The notes below the pieces were generated by a model, which saw nothing but the letters and a program-made list of their open reading frames with translations, made no database searches and was not told the origin of the DNA. 64,000 bases of DNA from Chlorobiaceae bacterium (GTDB taxonomy: Bacteria > Bacteroidota > Chlorobiia > Chlorobiales > Chlorobiaceae), in the NCBI GenBank assembly GCA_013334565.1, contig JAAXXI010000005.1, positions 20,306-84,305 on the forward strand. Direction: 5' to 3'. Each line of letters opens with the position of its first letter. Position 1 is the first letter of the stretch. The translations under genes and the position numbers were made by a program. This document shows, piece by piece, positions 20,410 to 28,539 of the stretch.

Positions 20410-21294
20410 ATGACGACAGCGAAGAAAATCCTCGGTCTCCTCGGCCGGGGCATCGGATATTCCTACTCGCCACTCATTCACAATACCGCACTGGAAATCC
20501 TCAGGCTTCCCTACTACTACACCATTTTCGACGTCGCGGACCACGACCGGATCGGTGTCGCCCTGAAAGGCGCAGCCGCGCTCGGCATCGCAGGTTTCAA
20601 TATCACCATTCCCTACAAACAGACCGTCGTTCCCTTCCTCGATGATCTTTCTGGCGAGGCATCCTCGATACAGGCGGTCAATACCATCGTCATCAGGGAA
20701 GGACGCCTTCTGGGGCACAATACGGACATCGAGGGATTCGCATCTCCCCTGCTTCAGTACGGTGAAACCATCTCGGGGTCGAAAGCCGCTATTTTCGGAA
20801 TGGGCGGCGCTGCCCTTGCAGCAATCGAGGCGTTCAGGCGATACTTCTCCATTCAGGAAATTCTGCTGTTCGTGAGGGATGCGGAAAAAGCACTCTCGAT
20901 GCTCCAGTCAAGCCCCTCGAAAGACCTGGTCACCATCGTGCCGCTGGACAGACTGCTTTCGGGAGATGAAACAGCCGTAGGAACTCTCGACTCCTGCACC
21001 GCGCTGGTCAATGCGACCCCCGTAGGAACCAAGGGCCGTGCCGATGCATCGCTGAGCATCGTTCCTGCAGGTGCCGGACTGATCCGCAAGGGACAGATCG
21101 TCTACGACATGGTTTACAACCCCTTCGAAACGCCGTTGCTCGCCGCCGCAAAAAAAGTCGGCGCTGAAACGGTGCCCGGCATAGAAATGCTCATCGGCCA
21201 GGCTGCACTCTCGTTCGAGCTCTGGACCGGAAATGCCATGCCTCTCGACAAGGTAAGGCCCATCGTCCTGAAAGCTCTCCAGGAAACGATCTGA
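20410..21294 (+). CDS. aroE: shikimate dehydrogenase
   Basis: LLGRGIGYSYSPLIHN, GFNITIPYKQTV, NATPVGTKG. Confidence 0.95.
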   Translation: MTTAKKILGLLGRGIGYSYSPLIHNTALEILRLPYYYTIFDVADHDRIGVALKGAAALGIAGFNITIPYKQTVVPFLDDLSGEASSIQAVNTIVIREGRLLGHNTDIEGFASPLLQYGETISGSKAAIFGMGGAALAAIEAFRRYFSIQEILLFVRDAEKALSMLQSSPSKDLVTIVPLDRLLSGDETAVGTLDSCTALVNATPVGTKGRADASLSIVPAGAGLIRKGQIVYDMVYNPFETPLLAAAKKVGAETVPGIEMLIGQAALSFELWTGNAMPLDKVRPIVLKALQETI

Positions 21295-21348
21295 AATGGC
21301 CCGCCACTGAATTTTACCAAATTGGAAACCGATAATTCCCTTCCGCAC

Positions 21349-21858
21349 ATGAAATGGTTTGTCGCAATCATCCTCCTTGTCATCGGAATCGACCAGTTCA
21401 CGAAAAAACTCGCGGTTGACTACCTCAGCAACCTTCCTGACGGCATATCCATCATCCCGGGACTGTTCTCGCTGACCTTCGCCCAGAACAGGGGTGTCGC
21501 CTTCGGCGTCGAGTTCGCCCCGCCAGCAATGCTGCTCCTCCTGACGGGACTGATCACCCTGGCGGTCCTGTTCTACGTGTTCCGCTCCAAAAGGAATGAT
21601 GCGATCTTCCTGGTCCCTTTCGCGCTCATCGTCGGCGGAGGCATCGGTAACATGATCGACCGCATCACCATCGGCAGGGTCGTTGATTTCATCTACTTCG
21701 ACCTGTACCACGGAAAGGTTTTCGGATACTATCTCTCGCTCTGGCCTATTTTCAATGTCGCGGACTCCGCTATAACGGTTGGGGCGTGCATGCTCGTGCT
21801 TTTCCACAACCGGGTTTTTCCGCAGGACACCCCCGAAGAGATTGCCGATGTTCGCTGA
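21349..21858 (+). CDS. lspA: lipoprotein signal peptidase (SPase II)
   Basis: QNRGVAFG, GGGIGNMIDRITIGRVVDFI, FNVADSAI motifs; start 21349 or 21322. Confidence 0.95.
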   Translation: MKWFVAIILLVIGIDQFTKKLAVDYLSNLPDGISIIPGLFSLTFAQNRGVAFGVEFAPPAMLLLLTGLITLAVLFYVFRSKRNDAIFLVPFALIVGGGIGNMIDRITIGRVVDFIYFDLYHGKVFGYYLSLWPIFNVADSAITVGACMLVLFHNRVFPQDTPEEIADVR

Positions 21859-22648
21859 TACACACTGCCACCTCTCTTTCCCGGAGTTCGACGGAGACAG
21901 GGCGGAGGTGATCGGGAGGCTCCTCGAAGAACAGGTTTCGGTGCTCATCGATCCGGGCACGGATGTTGAGACGAGCAGACGTTCGATAGAACTGTCCCGT
22001 GATTATGATTTCATATTCGCAAACGTGGGGCTCCATCCGCACGAAACGAATCAGCCTGTCGGTGACGCTGTCTACGGTGAGCTCGAACAGCTGGCACGGG
22101 AACCGAAAGTGGTTGCCATCGGCGAGATAGGCCTCGATTACCACTATCCCGGTTCCAGCCCGCATATGCAGCAGGAAGCGTTCCGCCGGATGCTCAGCAT
22201 CGCGCGTTCTCTCGACCTGCCGGTCGTGATCCACTGCCGGGACGCCTGGCCCGACATGCTCGCCATTCTTGCCGAACAGAACCATTCCGGCTTCCGCGGC
22301 TCGATGCACTGCTTTTCAGGCGGCATCGAGGAGGCGAGGCAATGCATCCGCTTGGGGCTCAAGCTCTCCATTCCGGGAACGGTCACCTATAAAAAGTCGC
22401 CGCTCCCTCAGATCCTGAAGAGCGTTTCTTTGGCCGACCTCCTCACGGAAACCGACGCTCCCTACCTTGCACCGGTCCCGTTCCGGGGAAAACGCAACGA
22501 ACCAGCCTATGTGCGGTTCGTCACCATGGCTGTCGCCGAAGCACTGGCAATCCCTGTTGAAAAAGCCGCCGAAGAAATTCTCCGGAATACCGTTGAATTG
22601 TTTAGATTATCCGGGTTGCAGGCCCCCCGGCCGCATTGCCCTGTCTGA
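21848..22648 (+). CDS. TatD family metal-dependent DNase
   Basis: MFADTHCHLSFPEF, GEIGLDYHY, HCFSGG, TETDAPYLAP. Confidence 0.95.
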   Translation: MFADTHCHLSFPEFDGDRAEVIGRLLEEQVSVLIDPGTDVETSRRSIELSRDYDFIFANVGLHPHETNQPVGDAVYGELEQLAREPKVVAIGEIGLDYHYPGSSPHMQQEAFRRMLSIARSLDLPVVIHCRDAWPDMLAILAEQNHSGFRGSMHCFSGGIEEARQCIRLGLKLSIPGTVTYKKSPLPQILKSVSLADLLTETDAPYLAPVPFRGKRNEPAYVRFVTMAVAEALAIPVEKAAEEILRNTVELFRLSGLQAPRPHCPV

Positions 22649-22822
22649 GTTTGCGGGGTTTGCACTGATACTGATGAAAGAGCGTGCCCTGATTTTGAAT
22701 TTCATGCAAACTTGCTTAGGTTTCATGCCGGAAAGTCGGGCTGGCGACCGCCCGCAAACGAGCCCTGAAGGCCGGGCTGACAACCGGCCGGAAACGATCA
22801 AAAACCAGAGAAACCCATATCC

Positions 22823-23503
22823 ATGAACGACATCCAGCAAGGCGCACCGGTGCAGACCGAAGGAAAAACCGAGTTAGCCGATACCCTTCTTTTTATCGCC
22901 ATAAAATACAAGAATGTCCTCATCGGCATCCTTGTCGCGGTTGTGCTTGCCGGCGGCGGCACGTTTTTATGGGTTCAGAACCAGCAGAAACGCGAAAACG
23001 AGGCGGCGATGGAGCTTTCCAGGATAGCACCCTACCTCGATCAGGGAATTTATACCACCGCCATCAATGGCGAAGGCAAAACGCCGGGCCTGAAAAAAAT
23101 CGCCGAAGACTACTCTGGCACGCCAAGCGGCAATATGGCATCGCTGCTCCTTGCCAACGCATGGTATGCGACCGGCAACCTCGATTCCGCGCTGAAGGCC
23201 TACAAGGCGGTATCCATCGGCAACAAGGACCTCGCAGCAACAGCACTTTCCGGAGCCGGAGCATGCCTCTTCGAAAAGAACCAGTTCGGCGAAGCAGCCA
23301 AATCGTACCATGAGGCATCGGAAAAAGCGGAAAGTACGGCACTCAAATCGCTTTACCTCGCCAGGGAGGCGAACTGCTACAGGCAGTCGAACCAGCTGGC
23401 GAAGGCTGCCGAACTTTACAAAAGCATCGTCGACAAATACCCGGTCACCCAGGGCGCGGCAATGGCCCAGCAATCGCTCTGGCAGATTTCCGGAAAACTC
23501 TGA
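22823..23503 (+). CDS. TPR-containing membrane-anchored protein
   Basis: single N-terminal TM (KNVLIGILVAVVLAGGGTFLW) then TPR-like repeats. Confidence 0.75.
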   Translation: MNDIQQGAPVQTEGKTELADTLLFIAIKYKNVLIGILVAVVLAGGGTFLWVQNQQKRENEAAMELSRIAPYLDQGIYTTAINGEGKTPGLKKIAEDYSGTPSGNMASLLLANAWYATGNLDSALKAYKAVSIGNKDLAATALSGAGACLFEKNQFGEAAKSYHEASEKAESTALKSLYLAREANCYRQSNQLAKAAELYKSIVDKYPVTQGAAMAQQSLWQISGKL

Positions 23504-23526
23504 AACAACAATCCATTACCCTTCTC

Positions 23527-24018
23527 ATGCCAGAACAGTTCATCATCAGGACCACCGAGGGCGATATCACTATTTCGCTGTATGACGACACCCCGCTCCA
23601 CCGGGACAATTTCGTCAAGCTCGTCGGCGAGGGATATTACGACGGCATCCGCTTCCACCGCGTTATCGAAGGATTCATGGTCCAGACGGGCGATCCTCTT
23701 TCGAGGCATGAGGACAAACGCGGCCTGCACGGTACCGGGGGCCCCTCCTACCGGATCCCTGCCGAAATAAAGCATCCGAACAAAAAAGGCACGCTTGCCG
23801 CCGCAAGGGACAACAACCCGCAGAAAGCCTCCTCCGGAAGCCAGTTCTACATCAACCAGGTCGATAACGACTTCCTTGACGGCCAGTATACGGTCTTCGG
23901 TGTTGTCGATGCCGGTTTCGACATTGTCGAAAAAATCGCCGGGGTGAGAACGGATTTCAACGATAACCCGGTCGAACCTGTCGTGATCGAAACGATCGTC
24001 GCTGCAGCAAAGCCATAA
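23527..24018 (+). CDS. peptidyl-prolyl cis-trans isomerase, cyclophilin type
   Basis: FHRVIEGFMVQTGDP, SSGSQFYINQVDNDFLDGQYTVFG. Confidence 0.96.
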   Translation: MPEQFIIRTTEGDITISLYDDTPLHRDNFVKLVGEGYYDGIRFHRVIEGFMVQTGDPLSRHEDKRGLHGTGGPSYRIPAEIKHPNKKGTLAAARDNNPQKASSGSQFYINQVDNDFLDGQYTVFGVVDAGFDIVEKIAGVRTDFNDNPVEPVVIETIVAAAKP

Positions 24019-24027
24019 CAGACGGCA

Positions 24028-24717
24028 ATGGAAAGCATCGCAACCAACCTTCAGGCAATCCGCTCGGAAATTGAAGCGGCATGCCTGAAGGCGGGACGGG
24101 AACCCGGAAGCGTGCGGCTTGTCGCCGTCTCGAAGACCAAGCCGGCCTCTCTTGTCCGCGAAGCGTTCGAAGCGGGCCAGATCGAGTTCGGTGAAAGCTA
24201 CGTGCAGGAGTTCCTGCAGAAGCAGGGCGACCCCGTGCTCGAAGGGCTGCCGCTGCAATGGCATTTCATCGGGCACCTGCAATCCAACAAGGTCCGCTCG
24301 ATCGTCGGCAAGGTGGCACTCATCCATGGCATCGACAAACTTTCAACGGCCGAAGAGCTTTCACGGATAGCTGTGAGGGAAAACCTCCAGGTCGAATACC
24401 TGCTCGAAGTCAACACTTCCGGCGAAGCTTCCAAATACGGCATGGATCCCCGGGACGTCCTCCCTTCGTTCGAAACTCTTCACGCCCTTCCCAATATCAC
24501 CCTCCGCGGGTTCATGACCATTGCTTCTCCCGATCCGGCGAGCGCCCTGGAGGAATTCCGCACCCTTCGCCTGCTGCTCGGCGAGCTGAAAAACATCTCC
24601 CCGGAACCTGAAAAACTGACAGAACTGTCCATGGGCATGAGCGGGGATTTCGAAGAAGCGATCGCCGAGGGAGCGACCATGATCCGTGTCGGAACAGCCA
24701 TCTTCGGCTGGCGGTGA
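24028..24717 (+). CDS. YggS/PROSC family PLP homeostasis protein
   Basis: LVAVSKTKPASLV, GESYVQEFLQK, WHFIGHLQSNKV, LSMGMSGDFEEAI. Confidence 0.95.
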   Translation: MESIATNLQAIRSEIEAACLKAGREPGSVRLVAVSKTKPASLVREAFEAGQIEFGESYVQEFLQKQGDPVLEGLPLQWHFIGHLQSNKVRSIVGKVALIHGIDKLSTAEELSRIAVRENLQVEYLLEVNTSGEASKYGMDPRDVLPSFETLHALPNITLRGFMTIASPDPASALEEFRTLRLLLGELKNISPEPEKLTELSMGMSGDFEEAIAEGATMIRVGTAIFGWR

Positions 24718-24983
24718 ACCCCCGCAAAACAAGCCTCCCCCACATTTTTATCTGACGGGTGAAGAGTTTATATTAAACGTCTTTCCATCCCGTCTTTCCT
24801 GGCTTTCCGCCACGCATGAACGGGTACTGAATTGTGGGGCTCCGTTGGTTTCCCTTAATGTCATCAATGCCGTTCAGCAGTTATGTCGTACACGTCATCC
24901 ACGAATACCGCCGAGCATCCCCTGCCTGAAAGCCCCCGGAATATTTTTCTTCAACCTGTCGTCAACCCATAAACAATCAAGCC

Positions 24984-25805
24984 ATGATCTCACAGCGGGC
25001 AAAAATCCAGGAAGCCGTCTCCTACATAAGAAAGAAAACGCAGGATGAATATCCGATCGGTATCGTCCTTGGCACAGGCCTCGGAGCGCTTGCCAGGGAA
25101 ATCAAAATCGATCTTTCGCTCGATTACAGCGATATTCCGAACTTCCCGATTTCCACCGTGGAAACCCATCACGGCAAACTGATTTTCGGGACCCTTTCTG
25201 GAAAGAAAGTCGTCGCGATGCAGGGTCGTTTCCATTTTTACGAAGGCTACTCCATGCAGCAGATCGTTTTCCCCGTCAGGGTCATGAAACACCTCGGCGT
25301 GAAAACCCTCGGCATCACCAACGCCTGCGGCGGCCTCAACCCCTCGTTCAGGAAAGGCGATATCATGCTGATTGACGACCATATCAACATGCTGGGTGGA
25401 AACCCGCTGATCGGTCCTAACGACCCTGAAATCGGATCTCGCTTCCCCGACATGTGCGCGCCATATTCTCCCCGCATCCTCGCACTTGCTGAAAAAGTCG
25501 CCCTCGAACACAAAATAAAGGTCCAAAGGGGCGTCTATGTAGCCTTGTCCGGCCCGTGCCTCGAAACCCGCGCGGAATACCGCATGCTGAGGGCTCTCGG
25601 TGCCGATGTCGTCGGCATGTCCACGGTCCCAGAAGTCATCGCCGCAGTCCATCAGGGAACGGAAGTGTTCGGCATGTCCATCATCACCGACGAGTGTTTC
25701 CCCGATTCCCTTCAGCCGGTCAGCATCGAGGAGATCATCGAGGTTTCCAACCATGCCGAACCGAAAATGACCGCAATTTTCAAGTCAGTCGTTGAAAACC
25801 TTTAA
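24984..25805 (+). CDS. purine nucleoside phosphorylase (trimeric PNP type)
   Basis: GTGLGALA, GRFHFYEGYSMQQ, TNACGGLN, GPCLETRAEYRML..GADVVGMSTVPEV. Confidence 0.94.
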   Translation: MISQRAKIQEAVSYIRKKTQDEYPIGIVLGTGLGALAREIKIDLSLDYSDIPNFPISTVETHHGKLIFGTLSGKKVVAMQGRFHFYEGYSMQQIVFPVRVMKHLGVKTLGITNACGGLNPSFRKGDIMLIDDHINMLGGNPLIGPNDPEIGSRFPDMCAPYSPRILALAEKVALEHKIKVQRGVYVALSGPCLETRAEYRMLRALGADVVGMSTVPEVIAAVHQGTEVFGMSIITDECFPDSLQPVSIEEIIEVSNHAEPKMTAIFKSVVENL

Positions 25806-25950
25806 TTCCCGAGTGAGACCTATGATCGACGCCATATCACAAAACAGGCATTTCTTCAAATACCTCTTTTTCCTTATTGCGTCTATTAAACACTATAAAT
25901 CAACAACTTAAGCTTTTTTTCCCGGATACTTTCTCCCTTTTTTTATAGAC

Positions 25951-25995
25951 ATTCCCTTTGTTTTGTAACTTTTTTGTGACCGAAACAAAGGGAAT
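25951..25995. terminator. 13-bp perfect inverted repeat downstream of PNP (possible terminator or regulatory hairpin)
   Basis: ATTCCCTTTGTTT-19 nt loop-AAACAAAGGGAAT followed by TCTTT. Confidence 0.5.
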
Positions 25996-26284
25996 TCTTT
26001 AAACAGGGTGATTATGGGCGTTAACATCAGGAAATGAACATTGACAACTGTCGAGGTTGCCTTTTATGCCCATACCTGCCATAATGATTTCGGCCGGTTT
26101 TCGGTAAAAACCAGGTTACAGGCAAATACTGAAAACCGCAAGGAATAACGAGAAGCCCTCGCTTCAGCAATAGAAAAGGTTCATCAGACTGAAAAGATCT
26201 TGCAGCACGAACCTTCCGGACTTTGTGGACGCAAAGCGAAGTCACCTCGAGCTCAGGACTGCTTTTCCGTAATGACTGACTGTA

Positions 26285-26319
26285 GAATGAGGCAATGCAG
26301 TCGAGGGCGAAGCCTCTGA
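26285..26319. repeat. flanking imperfect repeat, left copy
   Basis: GAATGAGGCAATGCAGTCGAGGGCGAAGCCTCTGA; imperfect direct repeat with 28317-28352. Confidence 0.7.
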
Positions 26320-26572
26320 GTTTCCGAGAGATCCTCTATCCTGCTATCATGATGCCACGTCGGAATAATGATCTGTTAACATGCATACAGAACAACAAGA
26401 TTTCAAGTACACATGAAACCAGCCTGCAAGCTGTCAAGTCACTGCATCGGCAAAAGCCGACTTAAGGCAGGCCCGTCGGCAGGCCGGCATAAATGGGCTG
26501 ACAGGCAAATTCCTTCCGCTGTAACATCAAGTATGAGAAATTTGACCTTGAAGCAACAATTTGCCATAGTGA

Positions 26573-26625
26573 ATCATATACGCTACATTACAAGGAAAAA
26601 TGCCTGAAAATGTAGCACATATGAT
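26573..26625 (+). promoter_or_regulatory. candidate HipB operator: large interrupted inverted repeat upstream of hipB
   Basis: ATCATATACGCTACATT (26573-26589) and AATGTAGCACATATGAT (26609-26625): 15/17 complementary; right arm ends 6 nt before the hipB ATG at 26632. Confidence 0.7.
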
Positions 26626-26631
26626 ACAAAA

Positions 26632-26883
26632 ATGATCGATATGCAGGAAATCGGTGAGTTACTCAGCCATCGGAGAAAAACATTGGGATTGTCACAGCAG
26701 CAGGTAGCTGGCGCAAATGGAATGAGTCGAGTAACACTGAGCCGTTTTGAAAATGGCAAACTGCCGGAAATCGGCATAAAAAAGGTTATGGCCATCTGCG
26801 CAACACTCGGGCTTGAGATCACCGTAAAAGATGCGTCAAAACGCCCTACCCTGCAGGAGCTGATAACTGAACGGGAGAAATAA
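26632..26883 (+). CDS. hipB: HipB-like XRE-family antitoxin
   Basis: HTH HRRKTLGLSQQQVAGANGMSRVTLSRFENGKLPEIGIKKVMAICATLGLE, adjacent to hipA. Confidence 0.88.
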   Translation: MIDMQEIGELLSHRRKTLGLSQQQVAGANGMSRVTLSRFENGKLPEIGIKKVMAICATLGLEITVKDASKRPTLQELITEREK

Positions 26884-26884
26884 C

Positions 26885-28123
26885 ATGCTTGATGTATGGG
26901 TTACTCCTCATGTTGTCGGCTCACTGGATCGCCACTCATTTGAATCCGGTGCTTTTACCTTTGCTTACCGTTCTGCAATTCAGCCCGGTGAGGAAGTCTC
27001 GCTGACGATGCCATGGTCACTGGAAAGTTATCGGTACCAAAACGGATTACATCCGGTTTTTCAGATGAATCTTCCCGAGGGCAGACTGCGGGAGTCAATT
27101 GAACTGTCATTCAGAAAGCGTGTCAAGGGTTTTGATATGCTATCCTTACTTGAGGTTGTCGGACGTTCACAGATCGGCCGGTTGCGTTTCGCCAACGATC
27201 CGGCGGTGATCGATCAGGTTCCTTTACAAAGTGTTTCGGAACTGGTTGCCTATGACGGGGCAGAAGACCTGTTGATCGATCTTCTGGAGCGTTTTTCTAT
27301 GGTTTCAGGTGTCTCCGGAGTGCAACCGAAGGTGCTGATCAGGGACGACGAATATGAAGAAGTCGAAACGCACACACTGGATCAGTCTCGTGTTACGATG
27401 AAAGGAGCCACGCATATCGTCAAGGGCTGGAGCCGCAATGAATATCCGCATCTGGCAGCCAACGAGTTTTTCTGCATGAATGCTGCCCGCCGAAGCGGAC
27501 TGGAAGTACCGCAATTCACTCTTTCGGAAAACAACCAGTTTCTTGTTGTCAAGAGGTTTGATTTGGCAGAAGACGGGCAATATCTCGGGTTTGAGGATTT
27601 CTGTTCCCTTAATGGTATCGGTACGGCAGAGAAGTATGACGGAAGCTATGAGAAACTGGCCAAACGGATTCGCCAGTTTGTTTCTCCTGAACTTCAGGCC
27701 TCTGCCCTGGAGGTTTACTTCCGATCACTCTCTCTTTCCTGCATCGTGAGGAATGGCGATGCCCATCTCAAAAATTTCGGGGTGCTCTACACGGCATCAA
27801 ACAAAACAGTGCGCCTTGCTCCAACTTTCGATATCGTCTCAACAACAGCATACATCAGAAGGGATTCTCTGGCGCTTACTCTGGACGGCAGCAAGCGCTT
27901 TCCGACCGCAAAGAAACTCATTGCATTCGCAAAAATGCACTGTAATCTTCAGCCGGCAAAAGCAAAGCTCATTATCGAAGAGGTTGCCGATGCTGTAACT
28001 GAAACCGCTGCAGGCTTGCGTCGGCATACTCTCGACTTTCCTGACTTCAAGCAGGTTGGTGAGGCGATGCTCAGTGAGTGGAACGAAGGTCTCTGCGCTG
28101 TTGGGAGAAATAGAGGAGAATGA
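26885..28123 (+). CDS. hipA: HipA-like serine/threonine kinase toxin
   Basis: SGVSGVQPKV Gly-rich loop, LVVKRFD, IVRNGDAHLKNFGVLY catalytic motif, APTFDIVST. Confidence 0.92.
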   Translation: MLDVWVTPHVVGSLDRHSFESGAFTFAYRSAIQPGEEVSLTMPWSLESYRYQNGLHPVFQMNLPEGRLRESIELSFRKRVKGFDMLSLLEVVGRSQIGRLRFANDPAVIDQVPLQSVSELVAYDGAEDLLIDLLERFSMVSGVSGVQPKVLIRDDEYEEVETHTLDQSRVTMKGATHIVKGWSRNEYPHLAANEFFCMNAARRSGLEVPQFTLSENNQFLVVKRFDLAEDGQYLGFEDFCSLNGIGTAEKYDGSYEKLAKRIRQFVSPELQASALEVYFRSLSLSCIVRNGDAHLKNFGVLYTASNKTVRLAPTFDIVSTTAYIRRDSLALTLDGSKRFPTAKKLIAFAKMHCNLQPAKAKLIIEEVADAVTETAAGLRRHTLDFPDFKQVGEAMLSEWNEGLCAVGRNRGE

Positions 28124-28197
28124 ACAAATCCGACCTGATCAGGGAGCTTCTTTTCTACAAGGCAACAAGTATATCAATCCTGTTCACTCCCCGTCAT

Positions 28198-28226
28198 AAA
28201 AACGGAAGCCCGGTACTGAACCGGGC
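28198..28226 (-). terminator. intrinsic terminator on minus strand
   Basis: minus strand GCCCGGT-TCAGT-ACCGGGC TTCCGTTTTTAT; lies just after a short minus ORF end (RARNPFSAGLSIKVLN*, stop at 28238). Confidence 0.6.
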
Positions 28227-28237
28227 CGGCATTGCGG

Positions 28238-28312
28238 TCAGTTAAGCACCTTGATACTGAGCCCTGCGCTGAACGGGTTACGAGCCCTGGACGGCCTTTC
28301 CTGAAAGACAGT
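28238..28312 (-). pseudogene. possible 3' remnant of a minus-strand gene
   Basis: Short ORF tail followed by a terminator-like hairpin; no intact gene upstream; family not identified. Confidence 0.3.
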
Positions 28313-28316
28313 CATG

Positions 28317-28352
28317 GAATGGAGGCAATGCATTCGAGGGTGAAACCTGTGA
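28317..28352. repeat. flanking imperfect repeat, right copy
   Basis: GAATGGAGGCAATGCATTCGAGGGTGAAACCTGTGA; matches 26285-26319 with few differences. Confidence 0.7.
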
Positions 28353-28435
28353 TTACGTGTTGAAAAAAGACTTGCTTGAACGCAAAGGGCAAGTTCCCGG
28401 CGTTTTTTATTACCTCCAAAAAGTGAAGATTGATT

Positions 28436-28515
28436 ATTTTGTGTCACAAAATCCACTCGTTACAAAAGCTGTTTTACATAGTCTTTGTAACCAACCTGTA
28501 ACACAAAGACCGTAT
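28436..28515 (+). promoter_or_regulatory. palindrome cluster upstream of mtnA
   Basis: perfect palindrome ATTTTGTG-T-CACAAAAT (28436-28452), then GTTACAAA (28459-28466) / TTTGTAAC (28484-28491) inverted pair and TGTAACACAAAG. Confidence 0.55.
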
Positions 28516-28539
28516 AATCCAATAAAATCAGCACATCAT

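Noticed and set aside
18979-20718. 579-aa minus-strand ORF antisense to the TPR gene and aroE
   Set aside because: Shadow ORF of strongly supported plus-strand genes.
26027-26245. 72-aa minus-strand ORF in the region left of hipBA
   Set aside because: No recognisable motif and located in debris-like intergenic sequence; coding not supported.
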